NCBI GenBank assembly: GCA_007570785.1
Contig: ML661900.1
Coordinates: 2,887,126-2,951,125, forward strand
Source: Antilocapra americana
Taxonomy: Eukaryota; Chordata; Mammalia; Artiodactyla; Antilocapridae
DNA: 64,000 nucleotides
Reading direction: 5' to 3'
The first letter of the stretch is position 1, and the number at the start of each line of letters is the position of its first letter. Shown piece after piece: positions 10,678 to 18,503 of this stretch. The translations under genes were made by a program, and so were the position numbers. The notes under the pieces are model-generated. The model worked only from the letters and a program-made list of their open reading frames with translations. It was not told the DNA's origin and searched no databases.

Positions 10678-10732
10678 ATGCCTAGGTAAAAGATTCATTG
10701 AAAGTCAAGACAGACTAATGGATTTTAATGTA
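10678..10732 (+). repeat. right copy of a ~56-bp direct duplication
   Basis: Pairs with 10428-10483. The half nearest the SINE in the left copy and the corresponding half here are almost identical; the outer half has most of the differences. Confidence 0.9.
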
Positions 10733-11212
10733 ACAGAGCACCAAATTTTCAGTGATAGGGCTTCTGATTCCATGTTGCAACTAAGTTTTAGAAAGGTACC
10801 ACTGGTTGATTCTTAGTGCAGTGCTTAAGAAGAATATCCACAATCATCTGAAAAGAATTTCAAGACACTCCTCCCCTTTCCTACTGCCCATCTCTGTGAA
10901 GTCATCTTTTCTTCATACGCTTTAGCTAAAACAACACATTACAATAGATTGAATGTAGAAGCAGCTATGAGAACCCAGGTGTCTTCTATTAAAGCCAGAT
11001 ATTAAAGGGACTTTCAAAGTGGAAGCAATGTCACCCTTCTCATTAAACTTTATTTTGAAAAATACATCTATTTTACCTAAAAATGTATTTTCGGTTAATA
11101 TGTCATGGCTTATTGTTATTTCAAACTAAATATTTTAAAACATTTCTCAGTTTTAAATTCTAAAATGATAAATAACGATTAGATACACCTCATACAGAGA
11201 CAAAGACCCCTT
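10733..11212. other. AT-rich, no gene recognised
   Basis: Low-GC sequence with poly-A/T runs around 11040-11180. No open frame of interest and no repeat I can name. Confidence 0.45.
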
Positions 11213-11219
11213 GGAATCC

Positions 11220-11348
11220 TTATGCTGTGTGTGTGTGCTCAGTTGCATCTGACTCCTTGCAACACCATGGACTGTAGCCCACCAGGCTCCTCTGTCCATG
11301 GAATTCTCCAGGCAAGAATACTGGAGTGGGTTGCCATTTCCTTCTCCA
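11220..11348 (-). mobile_element. Bov-tA/Bov-A SINE, head missing, 7-bp target duplication
   Basis: Plus strand runs from the tail (cagttgcatctgactccttg) to gggttgccatttccttctcc, then stops; the tRNA head is missing. ggaatcc at 11213-11219 and 11349-11355 is the likely target duplication, so it inserted already 5'-truncated. Confidence 0.88.
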
Positions 11349-11355
11349 GGAATCC

Positions 11356-12432
11356 GTGGGGTCCTTGATAATTTTTAAAAGTGCAAAGAGTTTGTGAAGG
11401 GCTAATCTAGGGAAACCTTTAGGGTCTCGAGGCTCAGTGTGAACCCCCCAACCTACATTAGTCCAGTAGAGGAAGGAGGCAGTGGAGTGGGGTGGATCCA
11501 AGTGGCACTTCCACCACCAAGGTGCCACAGACAGGAGGATTGGCTTTTGGTCTGTTGTGCCAGGGTCCACCGGGCTGGCATGAGAGGGCCAGGGCCTCAC
11601 AGCAGTGTGGTGCCGCCTTCCTTCCGGCGGGAGTGACAGGTAGCCTTGGGGCCTCTCAGGGGGCAGCCTGATCCTGTTCTGGAAGGTTCAACACGGGACA
11701 GATTTCATGCCAACCCATCAGCCTCCCAGCAGTGCTCACAGTGGGGAGAAATCCGCAGATGCCTGTGCTAAGAGGGCCTGCCATCTCCTTCTCCTGCCCC
11801 GAGGCTGTTGCCAGGTCTGACCACCTTTCCCTGGCTTTGAGCCTGCTCCCAGCAGAGCCCTCTTCCTTCGGGTTCCTTCCCAGAGTCCCCGCCTCCTCCC
11901 CACCCCCAGGAGGCAGGACTTGGGACAGTCATCTGCCCCCCGCCCCGCCACCTCCCAACAGGGCAGTTCTGGGGGCTGGAAGGAGGCAAGGGGAGCTTGG
12001 AGGACCTCCAGAGGGGATCCCAGACAACCCTGGGACTTGGACCCTTGTGCTGCAGCCCTAGGGGCATCTCCCTGTCGCACAAGCAGCATCTGGGGAACTC
12101 TGTCTCCAAGGCCTGCTGCAGGCTCCTGGTGTTCGCCGTTGTGTCAAGAGCCAGGAGGGTGGTCCTAGCAGACAGCAAGCGCCTGTGTGGAAACTGTGGC
12201 TCTACAACCACATGTGGGGATTCCTTTTAGCTCGTGAGTTTGTGAATCCAGCCAAGTGCCTGGATGTGTCGACTCACCTGACACAGAGCTGCCCCTGCTT
12301 GGACCCCACCTCTCAGAGACTGGTGAGTGGGAGTGCTCAGTCAGGGGTGGGGGACCCACTCAGTCAGATGGCAGAGGCCCCCAGACTAAGGCTTATACAT
12401 AAGACTGCAGACCTGCTCCAGCCTCGGCACTG
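11356..12432. other. GC-rich single-copy block, no gene supported
   Basis: The densest G+C stretch of the left half. Overlapping frames of 80-147 codons occur on both strands because stops are rare in GC-rich DNA; none shows a recognisable domain. CpG is not notably enriched, so I do not call a CpG island. An exon cannot be excluded from sequence alone. Confidence 0.4.
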
Positions 12433-12482
12433 GCGGGTTGTGTGACCTTGAACATGTGTCCTCCCGTCTCTGGGCCTCACTG
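12433..12482 (-). mobile_element. MIR SINE fragment
   Basis: Short antisense MIR core: gtgtgaccttgaacatgtgt and cgtctctgggcctcactg. Confidence 0.5.
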
Positions 12483-12959
12483 TTGGATTTGATCATCCCT
12501 AAGGACTGATACCGGTATCTTTTTGAGTCTGGATGGGGTGGGGCTCTAAACACAGTCTGGACCTAGCATCTCTGGGTGTAAGAAAGGTGGCTGCCTCCTA
12601 CTGAGCTAGCCCTCTGCAGGAGGCCACAGTTATCAGGCCAGCATCTCGGTAGAGCTGGCTGTTCCAGCTGAGCTTCCAGGAGAGTGGGGAGTGGGCAGTG
12701 GGGAACAGAGGGGTGACTCTCATCATAAAACCTTGTTGGAGCCCATCTTTGATTCCATCTATGGCAACATGGTTTTGAGAGCCTCTCTGAGCATCTTCTC
12801 CAGACTCAGTAAAATAGGACTAAATGCCGAGGGCCCACAGATAAATACAAGATCTTGCAGATAAATGCAAGGTGTCTGGGGTACCCCCAGTGCTCCGAAT
12901 ACTTAATACTTATCAGCGTCCACAGCAGCTGACACAAAGCCGCACTTAGTGAGCAGTGT

Positions 12960-13255
12960 TGAGCTGCTCCAGGGAGAAAATGAGGGTAATTGAAATTAAC
13001 TTGGCTCCTGCTGTTTTTTCCTCCTTGTCCTAATCACCGGGAAATCTGCTGCTGGCTGGGCAGGAGGGCCCGAGGGCCAATGCCCGTGGGAGTCCAGGGC
13101 TCAATTAGGCTGTGGCAAATTGGATTTCTGGCCGTGAGGCCACAGGGCTGAGGTTGGCATTGAGGCATGAGCTGCCAGACGGTATTAGGGTAAGGGCTGG
13201 CCAGATGGGCCCACAGCTAATTCAATCTGGCTTCCCAGAAACAAGACTTACAAGG
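12960..13255. promoter_or_regulatory. candidate conserved non-coding element with homeodomain-type sites
   Basis: Non-repetitive block with four TAAT-type cores: TAATTG at 12987-12992, AATTAA at 12994-12999, CAATTA at 13102-13107 and CTAATT at 13217-13222, embedded in GC-richer sequence. No repeat similarity and no meaningful open frame. Clustered homeodomain cores in unique DNA are typical of developmental enhancers, but conservation cannot be judged from one sequence; function is inferred. Confidence 0.3.
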
Positions 13256-13486
13256 CCTGAGTTGTGGGCCTAGAGAGCTCTGTCTCCGGGTGGGAGGGCA
13301 GAGCCCTGTGTGGGGTGGGCCCTGTGCCTGGCACCTGGCCTCTGCCAGCAACTGGGCACCACCGATCCAGACAGTGTGATGGGTGGTGGTTTAGTGTCAG
13401 GGGAAAAAGCCCAGCTTGGACATCCAGAGGTCCAGGCCTCTGGTCTCCACGTATGTATGTATCAGCTACTCTAGGAGTAGACCTGG

Positions 13487-13516
13487 GTATGTATGTGTGT
13501 GTGTGTGTGTGTGTGT
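13487..13516 (+). repeat. (TG)n microsatellite
   Basis: Run of about 13 TG units preceded by gtatgtatgt. Confidence 0.9.
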
Positions 13517-13559
13517 CTCCAGCACTAGCATTCTTGATTCTACGGCTGTCATTATATCC

Positions 13560-14185
13560 TAGGAAGAACAGAAAGAATCAGAAAACTCAGAATGAGAGAG
13601 GGACTGAAACAGAGAGGCACAATAAGACATTTAAAAAAAAATTCTGAGAAACAGGGGAAAAGAAAAAGACCAGAGAAAAAGAGGGGATATACGTATGCAG
13701 ATAGCTGATTCACTTTGTTGTACAGTAGAAACTAACATGACATTGTAAAGCAACAATACTCCAATAAAAAGTAGTTTAAAAAAAGAATAGCAGAAAAAGA
13801 AAACAAACGGAAAAAAAACAGCAGAGAAAGAAAAGAAAAAGACCTTTAAACAGAGCCAGACAGTGAGAGAAGAAAACAGAAAGAGATAGGAAGAGAAATT
13901 GAGAATGGGAAAGAGACTGAAGTCAAAATTTAACTTACAAAGTAGTGTCTGCCCCCAAATAAGCATCCTGAGGGGAGAGGGGAAACTGAAACAGACATAA
14001 ACACACAGAAGACAGAGAGGGCCCATGAGAGTTAGATGCACAGACAGAAGCAGGCAGACACAGACAGACAGAGCCACAGAAAGGTGGAGGCCAGTCAGAG
14101 AGATTAGGGGAGGACTGACACAGATGGAGAGAAGGTGAAATTTTGGTTCAGAAGGATGGGAAAAGGAAAGAGCTAGTATGTTCTT
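13560..14185 (+). repeat. purine-rich (GA/AAG) low-complexity tract
   Basis: Roughly 600 bases in which the plus strand is mostly A and G (agaaagaaaagaaaaagacc; gagaagaaaacagaaagaga), interrupted by an L1 tail at 13686-13785. The complementary pyrimidine strand yields a 148-codon low-complexity frame that should not be read as a protein. Confidence 0.75.
13686..13785 (+). mobile_element. L1 LINE 3' terminus
   Basis: Sense L1 tail: gctgattcactttgttgtac, cattgtaaagcaacaatact and polyadenylation signal AATAAA at 13763-13768. Only the last 100 bases inserted. Flanks aaaaagaccagagaaaaaga and aaaaagaatagcagaaaaag are similar and may be the target duplication, but both are low complexity. Confidence 0.85.
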
Positions 14186-14985
14186 CAGGGGACAAATGGA
14201 GGAAAGACCCTAAGCAGGAAGACAAGCAGTACCTTTTTTTTAACGTTGGAATTTTATTACCTGTTAGTGACAAGCAACCTTAGAGTTTTGTTTGTTTGTT
14301 AGCTTGTTTTTTAAATCCAGTAGAGTTCCTAGCCTGGACTCAAAACCCAGTTCCCAAATGGTCAGACAATGCCCACGTCTCCTTATTGTTAGGAGAGAGG
14401 GAATGTGGGTTTTTGTCCTTGCTGCTTCTCAGATGCTTTCTCCACCACCAGGCACAGAATTCCAGGCTTCGACTGGCTGATCAGCCACCTCTGCTGTCCT
14501 GACCCTCTCTCCTCTCAGCAGCCCTTCCTTGGTGTGGGTCCACCACCCAGCTGCCAGAGCTGCGGTACACAGGCCCCGTGGGACAAAGCCCCCGCCCGAC
14601 TTCCCTGTGGTCCTGATTGATGAGCTCCCCCCAGAGCTGCCCCTGTTTGGCATTAATCCTCCATCTGTTTCCTGCTGGCGCTTTGTCCCAGAGGTCACAC
14701 AGTGGCGTCCCCGGATCCTGCCCTCAAACTTGTTGGGCATGAGCCTTCAGTCTGCCCCCTCCTGGCATGAGGCCCAGAAGGCCTGCAGAGGCTGAGTTCA
14801 CATCAGTGGTCTGGCAGTGCCATCCCTACCCCCAGGGACCCATTTCCCATTCTCTTGGCACCACACACACTGCTGCCCGCAGACTTCCCTCATCTGCAGC
14901 AATCAGGTGAGTGAGCTGGGGGGCAGGTAGCCTCTGCTTCCCTGCTGGACACGATGAACCAAGGAGGGAAGGGACAGCCTGGTGT
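14186..14985. other. no gene or repeat recognised
   Basis: Single-copy-looking sequence, GC-rich from about 14450. Overlapping 60-103-codon frames on both strands lack recognisable features. The stretch around 14600-14700 (ctgtttggcattaatcctcc) looks unique. Confidence 0.4.
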
Positions 14986-15115
14986 GGCCATTCTCAGCCT
15001 GGACGGCACAGTGGAATCACCTGGGGAGATTTAAGTCAGCTGGGCCTGGATCCCATCCCCAGAGATGCTGCTTTAGTGGCTGGGGGGTGGCCTAGACATC
15101 AGGACTTTTAAAAAC

Positions 15116-15121
15116 TCCCAA
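15116..15121 (+). repeat. left 6-bp target duplication of the LTR
   Basis: tcccaa immediately before the LTR's TG end; identical to 16073-16078. Confidence 0.9.
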
Positions 15122-15876
15122 TGCCGGGAGCCGTCAGGATGCCCCCTTGCTCGGATGACAAGGTCACGAGACTAAGAAAGTATTTGCAAAGCTGACTTTC
15201 TTTATGGGGCATCCTAGGCAAGGCCCCTCCTGGTATTTTTCTTGGGAAGTTCTGTTTATGCTCTGAACATTAGCTCATCTCAGTAAGTCAGTCTCAGTTA
15301 GAAAAAATTCATCCTGAGATAATTCCCTCAGACCTTATTTCCCTCCTACTGGTTACTGGGGAGTTTACCAAGAGTTCTCTGGGGGTCATGGCAAAGCCAC
15401 CACTAGAAAGGCTCGTACTTAGGTCACCTTTCCACCTCCCATTCCCCTGACCACTCCACGAAGGAGGCTCGCTTCCTTGAAGAAATCAGTCTCGATTGAG
15501 ACTTAGGAATGCTCATAACTGTGGCCAGCATAGTTGGAGGTATTTGATTGCTTTAAGATATGTAGACATAGGAATTCATTTTAGTAGTTGTAAGGTTAAT
15601 AGGACTTCATTGTTAGAGCAGTGCTGCTAAACTGTCTCTTTGTCCTCTTTTCTCTTTCCTTGTAAAAACCAAAATAGGTTAATAGAATAAAAGTTTCAAG
15701 CTTAAGCCCTTCTTTCTAGCTTACATTCAAATGGTAAACATACTATTGTTAAGTCTAATTATGCAAAAATCCTACCTTTTGTAAAGAAGATGAGCTTAAT
15801 GTAAAAGTTGTTGATGGTAGACAAAAAACAAAAGTTTACATAAAAATGTTGTGATGTAATGGGGATGTTCTTTGGC

Positions 15877-15883
15877 TATAAAA
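15877..15883 (+). promoter_or_regulatory. LTR TATA box
   Basis: TATAAAA in the motif ctttggctataaaactg. It fits the U3 promoter of the LTR. Activity is unknown. Confidence 0.5.
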
Positions 15884-15898
15884 CTGTAAGCTAACAAA

Positions 15899-15904
15899 AA
15901 TAAA
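15899..15904 (+). terminator. LTR polyadenylation signal
   Basis: AATAAA 22 bases after the TATA start; a second AATAAA lies at 15966-15971. The near-repeat gagacttctccaccgcc / gagacttctccatcacc lies between them, suggesting a short internal duplication in R. Confidence 0.45.
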
Positions 15905-16072
15905 GTGAGAGACTTCTCCACCGCCTTTTGGAGAGACTTCTCCATCACCTCACAAAACTAACAGCAATAAAGAGAGACTGCTTCATCACCACACACCGAC
16001 TCAGCTCAGTTCTTCCGCCGACGCCACCCATCCCTCAAGACCCCCGGACCCTGCCGAGGCTGGACCCCGGCA

Positions 16073-16078
16073 TCCCAA
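16073..16078 (+). repeat. right 6-bp target duplication of the LTR
   Basis: tcccaa directly after the terminal CA; identical to 15116-15121. Confidence 0.9.
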
Positions 16079-16379
16079 GGCACCTTCTTGTGCATCCAGG
16101 GTTAAGACCAGTGTCCTTGAGCCATGGCTGGCTGAGTCAGGAAGAGTCCACTCCACATGTCACTCAACAGAGGCTCAGAGACGTCAGGGCCCTGCCTGGA
16201 GTAACACAGCCAGAAGGGCAGAGCTATGCCCTCCAGAGCCCCTGCATTAGCTCCCTGGGGTCCTCATGATTTTCAGCCTTGAGGGTAACCTCTCTGTCTC
16301 TGTTTTGGGGTCTGCTCTTGCCTCAGGGAGTTTGGGAGTTGAGTTCTGTATCAACCTGTTACCAACAGTCTCCTTGTGA

Positions 16380-16532
16380 TCCTCAGGCTTCTCACCAGTA
16401 ACCTGGAGATCAGAAGACACACCTCAAAGCATTGGGGTGACGATGAAATGAGTTAATACGTGTTTAGGGCTTATCATGGTGCCTAGTACTTAGTAAGCCT
16501 TCAGTAAATGTTATCTGTTAGGATTAGCGTTA
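16380..16532 (-). mobile_element. MIR SINE
   Basis: Antisense MIR: gatgaaatgagttaatacgt, gtgcctagtacttagtaagc and cagtaaatgttatctgttag. Confidence 0.75.
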
Positions 16533-16589
16533 GCGTTTTTCCCTTTGCAACACCAGCTGGGTGTCCTACAGTTTAACTCAGTTTCCACG

Positions 16590-16640
16590 GGTTAAGATCT
16601 TGGTCTTAACCAAGTGAGGTGGGAGCAGGATTGCTCCCAC
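16590..16640. repeat. two adjacent perfect inverted repeats
   Basis: GGTTAAGA at 16590-16597 pairs with TCTTAACC at 16604-16611 (6-base loop). GTGGGAGCA at 16619-16627 pairs with TGCTCCCAC at 16632-16640 (4-base loop). An alternative CTTGGT/ACCAAG hairpin overlaps the first. No known RNA family fits; too short for a pre-microRNA. Confidence 0.7.
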
Positions 16641-16783
16641 TTAATTTCAGATGCCAGTGATGAGTTACCTGCAACTTCTGTCCAACATGGCTACAAACCG
16701 GGGTTCCTTGGGACCTCCTCCCTGTTGGATTTGATGATTTGCTGGAGCGGCTCACAGAACTCTGGGAGACACTTGAGTACCTT

Positions 16784-17006
16784 TGTGTGTGTGCTCAGTC
16801 GCTTCAGTCATCTCTAACTCTTTGCAACCCCATGGACTGCAGCCCACCAGGTTCCTCTGTCCATGGGATTCTGCAGGCAAGGGTACTGGAGTGGGTTGCC
16901 ATGTGTCCTCCAGGGGAATCTTCCTGACTTGGGGATCAAACCAGCGTCTCCTGAATCTCCTTCGTTGCAGGCAGATTCTTTACTGCTGAGCCACCAGGGA
17001 AGCCCC
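16784..17006 (-). mobile_element. Bov-tA SINE
   Basis: Plus strand from tail (gctcagtcgcttcagtcatc) to head complement (gagccaccagggaagcccct). A small insertion (tgaatctccttcg) lies in the head region relative to other copies here. Confidence 0.93.
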
Positions 17007-17575
17007 TTACGTACTTTTACCAGTTTACCTAAGGATATGTTAAAGAATACAGATGAATAACCGGGTGAAGAGATTCATAGCTTGATACCTGGGTACTGAG
17101 CACATGGAGTTGGGGGGATCACCCCCAGCTAGATGGATACACAAGGCAGGGTATGTGAGAAGGGGCACAGAGCATCCATTCCCTCGCTGGGCACCACTCT
17201 CCCAGCACCTCTGTGTGTTCACCAACCCAGACGCTCTCCAGACCTCACCCTTTGGGGATTTGGTATGGAGGCTTCATCACATAGGAGGGATGGAGTTCAA
17301 CATCAGATGCGGTCTGTCTTCTCCTGAGGAGGGGGGCAGGGCTGAAAATTCCAAGCTTCTAATTAAGGCGTATACTTTCTGGTGACCACCCCTCATCAGG
17401 GAGCCATCCAGGAGCCCATTGGAACAAAAGAAGCTCCTATTACCCAGGAAATTACAGAGGTTTCAGGATCTCTGTGTCAGGAACGAGGGGAAGAGACTAA
17501 ATATTGGAACAAAAGATGTTTCTAGTGCTGTTATCACTTAGGAAATTACAAGAGTGTCAGGAGCTGGAAACAGAG
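17007..17575. other. no gene or repeat recognised
   Basis: Single-copy-looking; open frames of up to 93 codons have no recognisable features. A local near-duplication occurs: tattggaacaaaagatgttt at 17504 resembles ccattggaacaaaagaagct at 17418, each followed by an aggaaattaca motif. Confidence 0.4.
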
Positions 17576-17576
17576 A

Positions 17577-17617
17577 CATATATATATATATATATGTATA
17601 TGTGTATATATATATAT
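17577..17617. repeat. (TA)n microsatellite
   Basis: About 40 bases of alternating A and T (tatatatatatatatgtata, then tatatatatattat), a self-complementary tract. Confidence 0.9.
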
Positions 17618-17906
17618 TATACCTTCATAATGCCGATAGCAGCCTCTGGAGTGAAGTGGACCCCAGCTTCATGGAGGTCAGGGCCTGGGCTGGTGGTGAG
17701 GAAGGGATGTGGCTGGGGAGTATGGCGATAAGCGTAGAATGGAGGGATGGTGATCTGGAGCCCCTAGCATACTCCACGTCTGCCACTGCCCTCAGACCTG
17801 GGAGAACGCTTCATTGTCTCTGCCCTGGGCTGGGGGTGCCCAGGTGAATAACGGGCTGTCAGGGGTACACAGGGCCCTCCCCTGGGTTGATAAAATGCTA
17901 TATCCT
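17618..17906. other. no gene or repeat recognised
   Basis: Single-copy-looking sequence with short frames only. Confidence 0.4.
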
Positions 17907-17922
17907 CTTCCTGGGTGTTTTG

Positions 17923-17956
17923 GCAGGCAAGAACTCTACCACTGAACCACCAGTGC
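17923..17956 (-). pseudogene. retro-inserted 5' half of tRNA-Gly (GCC-type), tailless
   Basis: On the minus strand these 34 bases match nucleotides 1-34 of cytosolic tRNA-Gly(GCC) at 31 positions: acceptor strand, D arm (TGGTTCAGTGGTAGA) and the 5' side of the anticodon stem, stopping in the anticodon loop. One of the three differences is consistent with CpG decay. The match is better than to the Bov-tA head, which has CTCAG and AAAGAATC there. Flanking 16-mers 17907-17922 and 17961-17976 agree at 14 positions, as expected of an aged target duplication. There is no 3' half, no A-tail and no B box, so it cannot be a tRNA gene. Confidence 0.65.
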
Positions 17957-18158
17957 CCAGCTTCCCAGGTGTTTTGTTAGGAGCAGCTCCTTCTATCATT
18001 TTGTTCTGTTCCTTAGAATTATTCTTGAGTAGATTCTTGGTTGTTCGATCCGTGATGTGGAGGATCATGGGAAGGTTTCTAGTACTCTGCTGGTGAAGGA
18101 GGGAAGGAGAGAGATGAGACAAGCAAAATAAATTCCAAGAAGACTTGTAAAAATTGTA

Positions 18159-18501
18159 CAGTCATCCCTCAGTATTCATGGGGGATTGATTCCAGGACCC
18201 CCTGCAGATAGCAAACTCCTCAGATGCTCAAGTCCCTTATATAAAACAGTATTGTATTTGCTCATAACCTACGCACATCCTCCCATGTACTTGGAAGTCA
18301 TCTCTAGATTGTTTAAAATACCTGATACAGTATAAATGCCATGTAATAGCTGTCAATGGTGTGAATGGTATGTAAATAGTTAGTGTGTACAAATTCAAGG
18401 TTTGCTTTCAGGAACTTTCTGAAAATTTTTTTTTCAAATATTTTTGATCTGTGGTTGGTCGAATCTGTGGACTCAGAACCCATGCACGCAGAGAGCTGAT
18501 G
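18159..18501. mobile_element. Tigger/pogo-like (Tc1-mariner) MITE, full length, TA target
   Basis: Begins cagtcatccctcagtattca and ends cgcagagagctgatg, with the internal text attccaggaccccctgcaga, cctacgcacatcctcccatg and ctgtggttggtcgaatctgt. TA dinucleotides flank it (18157-18158 and 18502-18503), the Tc1/mariner target. A second copy of the same family is at 49.7 kb. Confidence 0.75.
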
Positions 18502-18503
18502 TA

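Larger units (their letters stand above)
15122..16072 (+). mobile_element. solo LTR of an endogenous retrovirus (ERVK/class II type, ruminant BTLTR1-like)
   Basis: A 951-base LTR beginning tgccgggagcc and ending gaccccggca, so the ends are TG...CA with inverted TGCCGGG/CCCGGCA. Exact 6-bp duplications (tcccaa) flank it; six bases is the usual spacing for class II (betaretrovirus-like) integration. Internally there is a TATA box and two AATAAA signals near the 3' third, giving a U3-R-U5 layout. No gag, pol or env sequence is attached on either side, so it is a solo LTR left by recombination between two LTRs. It lies in a MER5A fossil. The family name is from memory. Confidence 0.9.
14986..16117. 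mobile_element. MER5A-like hAT fossil split by a solo LTR
   Basis: Left part 14986-15121 (cacagtggaatcacctgggg; gacatcaggacttttaaaaa) and right part 16079-16117 (cttcttgtgcatccagggtt then aagaccagtg). Joined across the LTR they restore the expected order of the element's end, agreeing with clean insertion of the LTR at 15122-16072. Confidence 0.7.

Noticed and set aside
11600..12100. CpG island promoter
   Set aside because: G+C is high but CpG dinucleotides are sparse by eye; a count would be needed to claim an island.
11768..12211. 147-codon minus-strand frame
   Set aside because: GC-rich DNA with equally long frames on both strands; no motif or conservation evidence.
13631..14077. 148-codon minus-strand frame with hydrophobic look
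   Set aside because: It is the pyrimidine complement of a purine-rich low-complexity tract plus an L1 tail; Phe/Leu/Ser richness follows from composition.
15122..16072. A full provirus
   Set aside because: Only one LTR is present and the host MER5A sequence resumes directly on both sides; no gag, pol or env remnants.
17923..17956. Reading the tRNA-like segment as a Bov-tA head
   Set aside because: Bov-tA heads here have ggctcag and aaagaat at the diagnostic places; this segment has ggttcag and agagttc, as in tRNA-Gly.
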